Assembly (NCBI GenBank): GCA_009869945.1
Contig: WIXG01000006.1
Coordinates: forward strand, 496,001 to 560,000
Direction of reading: 5' to 3'
From: Mesaphorura yosii
Taxonomy: Eukaryota > Arthropoda > Collembola > Poduromorpha > Tullbergiidae
Length of the DNA: 64,000 nt
The position numbers were made by a program, and so were the translations under genes. The notes beneath the pieces are model-generated. The model was not told the origin of the DNA. It saw only the letters and a list, made by a program, of their open reading frames with translations, and did not search any database. Shown here one piece after another: positions 1-11,049 of the stretch (within the stretch, counting starts at the first letter, position 1; every line of letters starts with the position of its first letter).

Positions 1-3000
1 CCTATTCTTGGACTAAACATTTTATCATACTGTTTGTGTGCTTAGGATAGACGTTTGTAAAATATTGAAAGACTGTGCTTAAAACCAAAAACGTGATCTG
101 TTCATGTAATATTGTGCTTAAAATCTCCTGTTTTGCATTGAATAAACTTATCGCCAGAATAATTAATTAAGTTTGGTGTAGCAGAATTTTAGGCAGTAAT
201 AGAAGAGAAGTAGTTTGCACTCTGCGTCAATAAAATATTTGCGGACGAAATCATAAACGACGACGGACGGAGCTACCATATCATATTAAAAAGTTGCGAC
301 ATTTTCCATACAATGGCAAAAATTGCAGGATCAAGCCTATCTCTCTTTTATTAATTCGAACGTGTGACTGGCTCTGTTCCCTTTTGAAAGCATAAAGCTT
401 CAGAAAGAGAAGTTACGAATTGGCGTCGAGTACAGATGGGTCCAGGGTCCACTGCTATGGTACAAATTTTGGTCCACCCTCTCCCTCACAGCTGTGCTGT
501 GTTGTGACGTATATCGCATGGTTGGCACCTGATTTAATCGATTAAATCAAAGGTTTTTTTGATTTTTTCGTAAATTGATCTTAAATACAGTAAAACGTAA
601 TTCTTTGTGTTTTTAGGCCCAAACCTGGAAAAAATTGGATTTTTTAATGAAAAATCACTGATTTTTTTAAATGAAATTTTCTCCCGAAAATGGGAAAATT
701 TCGCCGTATTTGGGCAATTTAAAAACTTTTTTCTGTAAAGTTGAGTAATATTTCCAAATTATTGCGATCGGGGTACTGACATGTCCTGATAATATCGGAC
801 CGCGACTGCTAGCAATTATTTAATTGGCACTGCTGCTGCTTGTCTCTCTCAAGGCCGTGGTACTCAATTAGATTGAACTCATTCCACTCCGACTGAAAGG
901 GGCCAAGAGCGAATTAACTTCAAACGCGTTTTTTTTCAAAATCATCGAGCCATGATGCTTTGTTGAACAATGTGAACAAGAACAAAATGAAATATACGAA
1001 CTGTGAATAGACACTCTCTGTCGCGTATTCTTTGATCCATCAGTCGAGGACAATGGGGCAAAGCTCTGCTTTCTAATTATGCGTTGAAAAATGATCGAAA
1101 AGAAGGAGTGGGTCAAAGCCGGCTCGACCGGCGTTCTCCGGATGTCCTAAACTCCAAATTGCCACATGGAAGTCTGTTCTTAATGTAATACCTGTCGGGA
1201 CGTTTCACCAATACATTTACGTAGCTTTTGTTAACATTTCATAGCAGCAAGCATAACCGCACAAACCTTAACTGCGCTTCGGATGTTACTCGCTTTCCAC
1301 ATTTTACTCTGCCTGGCTTGACTTGGTCCAAACCGGGCTGATACTTTCCAACAAGCTGAGAGACCAAAGCATCTGAAACCGACTCTCAAAAAACCGAATT
1401 TTTCGCCACGCTTTGGCGTTGGGTTTTACGGCCGTCTGTAGCTGAGAAAACTGAGAATTGAAAGAGTTCACGCTGTCGTCGACTCGGAGCGGAGTCAGAG
1501 TCAGGAAAATATTGTGCAGAAAGTTAAAGAGTATTTTACTTCAAGATTCTGAAATCTTCGTGTGGTTTCAACTTCAAGCCTGCCCCGACACACACAAGTG
1601 CTTTAATTTAATCGATGTTTCGAGTTCGCATGTGTCCGGTCTTGTGAGTCAACGAATGTTTGAAGTGAAAGCACTTCTTCATCTTCATCTTGGCCACATC
1701 GGTCACTGGAGCGAGGGTTAACTTAGCGAGTTTTGTGAAGACAGGAGCCGACGTTTGGAGCAGGTGAGTCTGATCCCGATTTTCTCGATCCTTCTCTTTG
1801 GAGGTCTCAAAGTGCCCCATCACACGACTCAGCGAATTTGTGAGTCAGTCGACCCAATTAGTATTCATGATCCAGAGTTCATTGAGTCTATGAATAGGAC
1901 TTTCGTGTTACGAATTAGGCAGTATGTTGTAAACGAAATCTGAAGGCGAATAAATAATTCAGGGCCAAGCAGGCGTTTTAAAGAACAATCCACCCTTAAT
2001 TGGACCCATTACACAAGAAATAGCAAAGGCAATGCAGGAATGAGTAAACTTTTTAAAATTAATTTTACTACGAGTTCCTGTCTCTAATCAACTCATATTT
2101 CTGAGAAAGCAGTTCAGATTCGATTTGGGAATTCAGTTCCTTATGGTGAAAGAACGCCGTAAGCTAGACTTTCATTCGTTCTGGCTGAAAGTGAGCTTTA
2201 AAGGGCTTTCTTGTTGTCTGTTTTCATCTCATCTTCGCCTCAGCGTTTTATTTAAAGTATTCCAAAACGAGATTAATGATTGCATTTGAGTCGGGATTTT
2301 CAGTGGGGATCAATTTCTCAAAGCGAGTGTTTAGAAAACGATAACGAGAGATCGATGTCAATTCGAAGTCGTAGAGAATGTGCAAGCTCAAAAGCTTCGT
2401 GATATGACACAATGGCTGACGACACAACACAAAAACCTGCAGTGCAGTAAAGGAATAGGCACAATGTACACTTGTCAAGTTGTAATTTTCGATTCATTAA
2501 AAATAATTTGTCGCAAAGCACACGCTGATGGCTGATGGCTGTCAACTTTTGTGCAAAGAATAAACGCAGTCAACCAAATTCTTTCGTCCAACACAAAGGA
2601 ACGAAAAGTTGGATTCGAATTTCGAGTTTCCGAATAATAGAAGCAACGTTACGAGGCACAAGTTTCATGTGCAAAGTGAAAAATCATGTTTCAGCAACTG
2701 CCATCCGGATTCCGGAGGATTTCGGTCAATTGCCTCTGATCTCCGACGACATTACAACTTGTTAGAGTTTGGGAAATTAACTTGTGACAACGAAACTAAA
2801 TTAGTTAATGAGTGTCAAGGGAAAACGAGTGGAATTGGGTTCCTGCTGTTGTCAGTGAGCTCCAAAGTTGACAATGCGTTTATCCTCAGACATCAGACAC
2901 GAAGTTCAATTTGTGAGCGATTTAGGTCAATTTCGTTCTCAGTGAAAGTTGCTTGGAGCTTTCCAGAAACTAAAGCGTGAAGGATTTCACCAAATTTCAC

Positions 3001-4945
3001 GGGTTATTTAACGAGGAGTATCTGAATGATGTACGAGCGCATTACTCCCTCAATTATAGACAAGACGCGGTGACAGTGATTTCAATTGCGAGCCGGGCTC
3101 ATGCTTTATGGTTGATGGTTTGAGCTGACATGAGAAAAAGTGCACGCATTCATCACAAGACATGAACAACTTCCAAGCATCTCCGATCTTAACCCGTACA
3201 TTAACAGCGTGTAAAGTTTGCTCGAGCCCGACTCCAACTCGAGCTCATGCTGACTGAAACTACAAACTACTTTAAAACTGCTAGCAAAATCAAAAAGTAA
3301 TATCCGTATCTACCATCCGCTTCTGAAATTGAACTTGTCTAAATTTGATGCGACAAGCAACCCGATTGATGCTTGAGCGAAGCCAATGCAGTATCAGCGA
3401 CAGCACCGCGAACCAGCTTGTAGGCGGTGTGGTATTTGAGTCATAATTTGGCAGTCATTCATGCCGCACTCGTGCGTTACCTTGTAGCCTGGTTAAAGAA
3501 TAAAAGTGTTTGTGAGCGACACCAAGTAAGTGAGTGAGTGTGGTACAAGTAAACTAATTCGATTAAAACGCTTGTTGGGCACTCTGTCGCCTGTCATTTG
3601 CGCTTTTCGTTCAACACGCGTGGCGCCGAACCGAATTGTTGTGATGACGAATTTGATCAGCGGTGTATTGTGTATAAATTAATTACTCCAGAGTAGACGC
3701 TTGTAATTCGCTGACAGAGACTGCAAGTGTTTTAAAAGGGATTAAATGCGAGATGAGATTCTGATGTGACACAGAAAACTCAACCTTCCAGGTTTCTTGT
3801 TGCTTTGTGATGGGGCGCCCGTGGAACCACACAATTTGGCCGCGCGTCCGCCTGAGCGAAGGCTGAGTGCACGTCAACGTTCATTTTTTACTCGACGGAG
3901 TCAGCTAGCCGTTCTAGCTGTAAATTAGCGCCTCCAGCATTCTTCTAGTTTATAAAATGTGAAAGCATCATTTAGTCTGTCAAATTCTGTTCGGAAATTC
4001 ACCTGCGCTGCCACCCAGCTTCATGCCCTTTGGAAGAACAATTTCTACTTCAAACGCGGGCTTAATGCTCATAATGTTTAATGCGTCACGGTTTGTTGCC
4101 CAATAACGCTGATTTGGCAAGTGCAGTCTTAATTTTCGCTGATACTCAGAACTTCGCAAGGTATAAATTATTCGTTTAAGATTAATTACGCTGGTCGTAA
4201 ATCACTCTGACTGTAGGACGATGCTAATTCCCGAAAACTGTCAATTGACTAAAAGAGGAAATACCCAACCAAATACGCAAAAGACGCACACACCAAAACC
4301 GAGAGCCGTCTCAAGGCTACAGCAGGACCAACAACATAGTTCACAGAATAATAAAGGCCCGAGCAAAACCGCAGATTTTAATGAAGAGCGCTTGAAGAAG
4401 TTCAGACTGCTCTGGTTTGTAGCTTTCATCTTCCCACTTTCCAGGCACTTAATTATAATATTACAATGAGAGAATCGAAAGGGAGACGAAAAGAGTGATC
4501 TTTCGTCGTCATTTCTCTTAATGGCAGACAATGAATTGAATCAGGACGCGTTTAGCTTTTTTTGCCAAGTAGCAGTATCTTCTTCGTCGTGCACCGCTCG
4601 ACTGTATGCTGTCCTCGGCGTTGCTGTCATCGCAAAGCAAATCTGTGCGAATCCATAACATAATGACACCAATAATATTCACTCAAAGCTGCAAATACAT
4701 CACAATGCAGTGAAGTGCGGGTGAGTGCGTGTGTGCGAGTATTGTTCGAGTCAGTTCGCCGAAGAGATGAGAAAATAAACCTTTCTGTAATTGCTTGTTT
4801 TGTGGATTTTGAAATTGGATGCCTCCTTTCCACACTCTCGTAGCAGTTCCAATCTCAATTTTTCTTCTGTTCATCTCAGCAGTCAGCCATTGAGTTTCTT
4901 GTTTCTTGAGCATAGACGGAGAGACCTCAGCGGAGTAAACGGAGA
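1..4945. other. Region without a recognised gene, upstream of the first channel gene
   Basis: Only short open frames occur here, none over about 125 codons, and none shows a family motif or a convincing chain of splice sites. The stretch is AT-rich with some homopolymer runs near 550-720. A perfect palindrome at 530-549 is listed separately. It probably holds upstream regulatory sequence and 5' UTR of the channel gene starting at 4946, but I see no distinct core promoter. Confidence 0.5.
530..549. repeat. Perfect 20-bp palindrome
   Basis: The sequence TGATTTAATCGATTAAATCA equals its own reverse complement. It is followed by a T-rich tract to about 720 with related GATTTTTT and AAAAATC words. 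This could be the remnant of a terminal or internal repeat of a small DNA transposon. No second terminus or target duplication was found, so the nature is open. Confidence 0.5.
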
Positions 4946-7900
4946 ATGGGACTCGTGGAGATTTACCTGGTGCTCAGAAGGATTTCCTTGTTTGTCATCT
5001 GCATCATCTGCGCGACCACAACAACGACAAGGTTCGTTCCAACTTTCTTATCCTCCACTAAAGTTTTAGCACAAATGGGACTTAGCTCCCAACTTCCTGC
5101 TGAACACTTCTGTTTACTCAGCACGCAATATCGAGTAGCGCCCAACAAGTCTTTCCAATTACAAGAAATCAGTTCAACAAGTCGACAGTCTTTGCGTTAT
5201 TTGCTGGACTCCAATTCATCATGCATGAAAAGTAAAAGCTCGCACGTCACCTTGATTCCACAACTTATCAATGATCTTCTGACCGTTGTCGTCTTGCAAT
5301 TCTTGTGGAAAAGTTATCCGAGTCACGATTCATGAAATGTAATCCTGTTGTTCTTGATTCGTTTTTAATGGTGCTTATCGCGTGTGCTAAATTTGTTTGC
5401 AGTGTCGAGGCTTTTAAAACGAACAGTCACCGCAATGTATCCGAGCTTCTTGACAGTCTGCTGCAAGGTTACGACAATAGCTTGAGACCGGACTTCGGCG
5501 GTAAGAAAATTTACAAAATTACAAAGTCAAAAATGTTTGACTGTTTTTGCAAGTGGACTGTTTCCGAAGTTGTCTGACCAAACCCAACTTTAGCAACCAA
5601 GTCAAGCCTTGAATATTCCTCACCTAATTTGATTTGTTTCCGCACCTGTGTCTATTCCAGATTTTCTCATAAACGGCGCCACCAAAATAACGCTGGAAGA
5701 TTGACGTGTGTAATCCAACTTTTAATAAATGCGTCAGTTTTGCTTTCGTCATAGTCGATGTCTGATGAAAAATAGACCGTACGGAATTAGAACATCTGCC
5801 CAATTTAGCTCCTGGCCTTTGGAAATTCGAAAGCTCGCCCAATTTTTAAAAACATGAGGAGGAGTGCATTCGTGCTGAATTCCCATTACTTTGACTTTTC
5901 ACTCCGCTTTCATCACATGTGCTTCGCTGCACTGCGCGAGCAGTAATTCTTTCGGTGCGTAGTCGCTTTTAATAGACACTTATTCCTCCTCTTAACTCGC
6001 CCTCTACAAGGCAGAAGATGGTATCTGAGCTACTTACGGGATCTCTTCCGAAGCCCATTCGTGTGTGTGCGAGCTGCGATTAAATTCTGCCAATTCAATT
6101 CATTTTTATAGTTTTATTAAACCCATCGCAATAATTTGTTTGTGTCTAAACGGCTCTTGGTGGATAAAATTGAGTCGAGCTTCCCAAATTGCCGTCATTA
6201 CCATCAGCAGAGTTCTCTATTGATTACTCTAGGCAAGATCTCTCACACATTCCGCATTCCTTCCTTCATGCTTCATTCTCTGGCAACGCCGAGCCTTGCC
6301 CACGTGCTCGCTTTTCGCAAACCAAGCGTTCTGTGTCTTGGACCATTATTTACCCACAAGGAAGTGAAGGGTTCGGACCGGCATGTCAATTTTGAGTTTG
6401 CATGAAAGAGAGTCATCAATCAAGTAACAATTAATTGGTTCCACGAGAAGTATGAATGGCGTGCTCTAATAGAAACCGATGCGAGAGTCCATTCTTCTCC
6501 TGCCTCTACTCGGTTTTCCTGAACTTTGGCAACTGTTTGTCTTGCAGGACCTCCGACTATTGTTGAGATTGACATCATGGTAAGAAACCCACGTCAGAAC
6601 CTGTAATGCAAATGAAATTCATATGAGCTATATCCTTACATAGATTAGAACAATCGGGCCGGTTTCCGAGATTGACATGGTAAGTTGCATTTTAAATCGA
6701 AAATATTCATTTTCAATTATGAAGGCTATTTGCAGTGCACTCAGAATGCTGAGTTCAGAAAATCAGCAAATTAAATTGCCGTCATTTGCATATTTCGGAT
6801 CGAGACACTTCAGTATCAAAGTTTATCGGAACAAAGACGGAGAAAACTTTCTTGAGGGTGCTTAAGACTTGAGACGAGTTTAGAAAGAAATGAACCCGAC
6901 AAATCCCACGCAACAGAAGAATATTAGATCAAGGCAGATTTGGATTCTTTTCTAAAAGCAAAACAATTGTGCAATTTAGAATTCTAATGAGCCACACATT
7001 CAGTCCTTTGCCCGGGGCTCGCCCTTCCCTCGTCGTGATTTCTTAAGGTAGTTTTACCTTTGTAATGTGGTCAAAACTCCTTGAACAAGTTCCACTCTCA
7101 ACACTTGCTCACCAATGAATCCTTTTCACATGCACAGCTGATGTAGGAGCATTTTCTGTTGGGCGCCCCGTGCCTTGAAAATGTTGAGTGTCCCACACAA
7201 AAGAAAACTCGAAATCATAGGACTTCTAAATCTTGTGGCCGAGAGCAATCGTCCCACCTTTGACGGCGGCGTCGTTAATGAAAGTCTGGGCAAGAGACGC
7301 GAGTTATTTGACTTCGACTTGCTTCGTTCTCACACTCTGAAGACCTGCTTTTTAATGTCTCTGGAGTATTGTATTGACTTGGTAAATAGTAAATCGTTTT
7401 CCCTTCAAGCCTTCGCTCTCAACGCCCTGTGCTCCATCACGGAGTGCAGTTTAGCTATACACGTGTCTACCCACAGCCAGCGCTATGAAATAGAATTTCT
7501 CACTTCGAATTTAATTTCGACAGCGACATCGCTGACCTTTATTATTCGCTTGTTTCGCAGTACTGCACCGTCAGCCTCTACTTGCGACAGTCTTGGGTCG
7601 ACAAAAGGCTCTCGTACAACTCGACTGGCTCGGAGGCGTTGGCCCTGAGCGTGATCACGCTGGAGAAACTCTGGAGACCCGACAGCTACTTCTACAATGG
7701 ACGGCAGTCTTACTTGCACACTATCACAACCCCAAACAAGCAAGCTATCAACTATATTCATTAGCTTCAATCTAGCTGCACCGCAGATTATGCAAACTCT
7801 GTAATATTTTAATGACCCACTATTCATTTCAGGTTCGTGAGGCTTTATCAGACGGGCCGAATTCTGTACTCATCAAGGTAATGCATTTCTTCACAAGTAA

Positions 7901-10533
7901 AGAGTAACTTTCTTCCTCCATAGCTTTACTTTCACGAAGCCAGAAGCGTCATCTCACATTGCCCCTTCCCCATAGAACCAGGCCACTTGCCACACGGCAA
8001 TTCTCTGCTAAACGCTACTTGCAATCACGACTCTTCGTAATTTCTCTCTGGAGCCTTTTCTCTCTTTTTGTTATTGAAATGTGCTCTACAAGTACATTAC
8101 ATTATTACAGTGCAGTGCATCTTTTTACGCATAGGAGAGTTTTCTAAATTAAATCGTAACGATCTCATGATAATTACGGGAACAACGCTAGCCGACTGTC
8201 TCTAATTCTAATACATGTTCCTGTGATTTCAGATTAACCGTTCATTTCAATTGTCCGATGGACCTGTCAGACTTTCCAATGGATACACAAGTAAACGCAC
8301 CACACAATTTTTATGCTAGAATTGACCACAATAAATGACATATTTCTTAATCTTAATTCTTTGCAGAGATGCCCACTGAAGATTGGAAGCTGTAAGTGAT
8401 GTACTTCCTCCCTCAATGCCTGGCAAGGCACACTTGAAAAATACGATTTAATCGACATAACTTATACTTTTGCAGTTGGATACGATTCGACGGAGTTACG
8501 CTACCAGTGGAATCAGAATCGTACCGTGGACATCGCACCCGACATGAAAATGTCACAATTTGACTTGATTTCGACACCGGTGGGAAATTCAACCGTCTTC
8601 ATGAAATCGGGTAACTGGGCTGTTTCTCGTACTTATTTCACTTTAAGAAACCTCCATTTGATTTCCCCATTGGGTCTGTTTTCCTTTGACATTCGCCTTG
8701 GACACTTGGGCGGTGCGGTGGTCATACAACATCGTTGCCTGCATGAAAATGCACACAAGCTGAGGGACTCTAATTTATCAACATTTCTCGGTTATATTCC
8801 TTTGTCGAATCCAATTGGATTCTTCCTGACTGCTCCTTTGGCTTTGACGTGGCGTGGCTGGCAAAGCCAAGAAAGAGAGACAAGAACAAATCTCATCCTC
8901 TTCATTCATCTGGTTGTATTTGCGGTCTTTGTTCCGTCTGACTGCGCAAACATTCGCCAACTAACTCAATATTTCTTTCTGTTTAAAATATAATAACAAG
9001 GGCTCAGAATTGCCAGACGTCTCCACTCTCGCTTCTTGCCTCACTAATCCGGTTTTCTTTGCTTTCTCTCTCCAATCCAACCATTTCACGCTGCTGATGG
9101 GCTTCTTTCAACGAAAGCATTTATCACCTGCTGCATGACGCGTGTTTCTCTACCTGATTTTAAGTGAAATCGGATCCCAACTCCAAAAGTGGTAACATGA
9201 TCTTAATGCTGGTCAGCAAACCGGGAAAATATTTCAGAAACGAGCCACAGCTTATTTATGCATTCATCATTTGTACCTTTTGATTCTCGTAAAAGCGTAT
9301 TTGCTCACTTCAATGATGTGGGGCAAAAGTAAAAGGCACAGGGCTTGAACACAAGATCTTAACCTCTCATCCCTGCATAAGCTTTAATGAACAATACTAA
9401 ATACGCTAAATGAAACTGAAGCGCGGTGCAGATAGCCTGTGAACTACATTTAGTACTTAGCACTCTAGTAATCTGATGCTTGATTTTTTCATTTCAGGTG
9501 AATACTCGTTCCTGGAAGTCTCCTTCCATTTGTCAAGGCATTGTGGCAACTTTCTGATTCAAGTCTACGGCCCTATTACACTGGGTAAGTTTATTAGGTC
9601 CTCATGCATGGCTGCTTATAATCCGGGATTCGAAATTGCAATATCTAATTACTATTATTACTGCTACAGTTGTGATTCTCTCCTTCGTCGGCTTCTTCCT
9701 GAATCGCGAGGCTACGGCGGATCGGGTTTCTCTCGGTAAGCTTTGGTCTTCTCGGCCTGGCTCCTTGACAGCCAGCAATTATTATCGAACCATGTCCATG
9801 AATTTATATTCTCGTGTCTCCTTTCTGTAGGCGTCACGTCACTCTTCACGATCACGCTGAGTAAGTTCAGTGCAATGTACGTTCTTGAATGCCAGGAGAT
9901 ATAACGCGCCTCCTTTTCTTCTAACTGCAAGTGGGTTTGGAGGTCCGGACCAATTTGCCCAAGGTACCTTATCCAACGGCGGTGGATTTTTACGTTTTCT
10001 CCTCGTTCCTCTTCATATTCGCGAGTGTAATCCAATTCGCGATAGTGCACTACTTTACAAAGTACGGATCGGGTGAAGTCTACTTCAATGGAGACACTTC
10101 GGACGAGGAGGACGAGGAAGGGGACGGAGATCGAGAGGAATCGTCGGTCAGTTCACTCGAGTGAAGTCACTATTCATTAAAGCAGTAAATTATAATCATA
10201 TTGCACTCATGAATTCAGAATCGGCCGACTTCGAGCAACTTCGGGGCTGAATCCAACCAAATGTCAATCATTCAAATGCCGCCACAGTTGAACAACGGCC
10301 GAATGGGAGTCCGAGCTATCACTGGCCATGACCTGGAGCTCAGCCAGAGGAAATACTTTCGGAAGCACGGGGCCAACTTAATATTCTCACAAAAGAACCA
10401 GATTCTGAGGGCGGACGTCGAAAGTGCAAATTCCGTGTCAAAAATTGATCGCTTCGCACGTATATTCTTCCCACTTTCGTATCTGCTGATGAATGTCGCG
10501 TACTGGTACACTTACAGAGTCAGCATCTCATAA
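4946..10533 (+). CDS. Cys-loop ligand-gated channel subunit, GABA-A alpha-like (CG8916-type)
   Basis: Postsynaptic pentameric channel subunit. Exons: 4946-5031, 5403-5500, 6548-6579, 6644-6679, 7561-7739, 7833-7877, 8233-8290, 8367-8391, 8476-8610, 9498-9584, 9670-9735, 9831-9860, 9932-10146 and 10219-10533. Together they give 468 residues in one frame. Seen in order: a hydrophobic signal peptide; NVSELLDSLLQGYDN; the YLRQSW strand carrying the GABA-binding arginine; WRPDSYFYNG (loop A); a Cys-loop with 13 residues between cysteines (CPMDLSDFPMDTQRC); M1; M2; M3 running into HYFTKYGSGE; an acidic cytoplasmic loop; and M4 ending WYTYRVSIS. Loop B reads CPLKIGSFGY, which lacks the beta-type Glu, so the subunit is alpha-like and probably needs an LCCH3-type partner. 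M2 is ATADRVSLG then VTSLFTITL, with Asp at -1' and Phe at 9'. The intron after 7739 starts with GC. Family is certain; the CG8916 assignment over Grd rests on remembered M2-M3 similarity. Confidence 0.93.
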
Positions 10534-11049
10534 ACTATTAGGCGCGGTTAGGCGCGAGGCAAAAACCGTGACCATGTTGAAAACATTGTGATTATTGCAA
10601 GCTGTATGTGAATATGTATTTATATGTATGTGTGCTTTGACAGGCTACAATTTAGCAAGAGAGCAATCTTTATCTTTAATGTGATTCGCAACTCGACTTG
10701 TCTGGTAGCTGACACTACTTGTGATGGATAGCGTACATATTACATTGGTGCACATCAAAATTAAAGAGATGAACCTCTAATTAATTAGCACGTGTATTTC
10801 CAAAGTAATATACATTAAATTATATCGTTCTGAGTGCTACGACTCTACCGAGATGAAGAGGGGCAGTTGAAATTTTATTCCTTCTGTGTCTTGGAAATTC
10901 AGAATTTAGGCGCCGCCGACGTGCGCATAATTAGTCAAAGTCTAAGGTTCTTTAGCGAACGTAATGCTAATGAGTTTCAGCACAAACAAAACGTGTCAAT
11001 ATTTTACTTAAAGATTCGAAAACTTCCACTGCCCGGTGAGGACACCGAT
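10534..11049. other. Shared 3' region of two convergent channel genes
   Basis: This is the 516-bp gap between the stop codons of the two tail-to-tail receptor genes. A plus-strand ATTAAA lies at 10760-10765, and its minus-strand counterpart reads as tttaat at 10675-10680. If these are the polyadenylation signals used, the two 3' UTRs overlap as antisense by roughly 100 nt. The signals were read by eye and transcript ends are not known. Confidence 0.45.

Noticed and set aside
8526-8993. 155-codon plus-strand frame
   Set aside because: Only the part up to 8610 is real: it is an exon of the channel gene. The rest is read-through into the intron after a GT donor.
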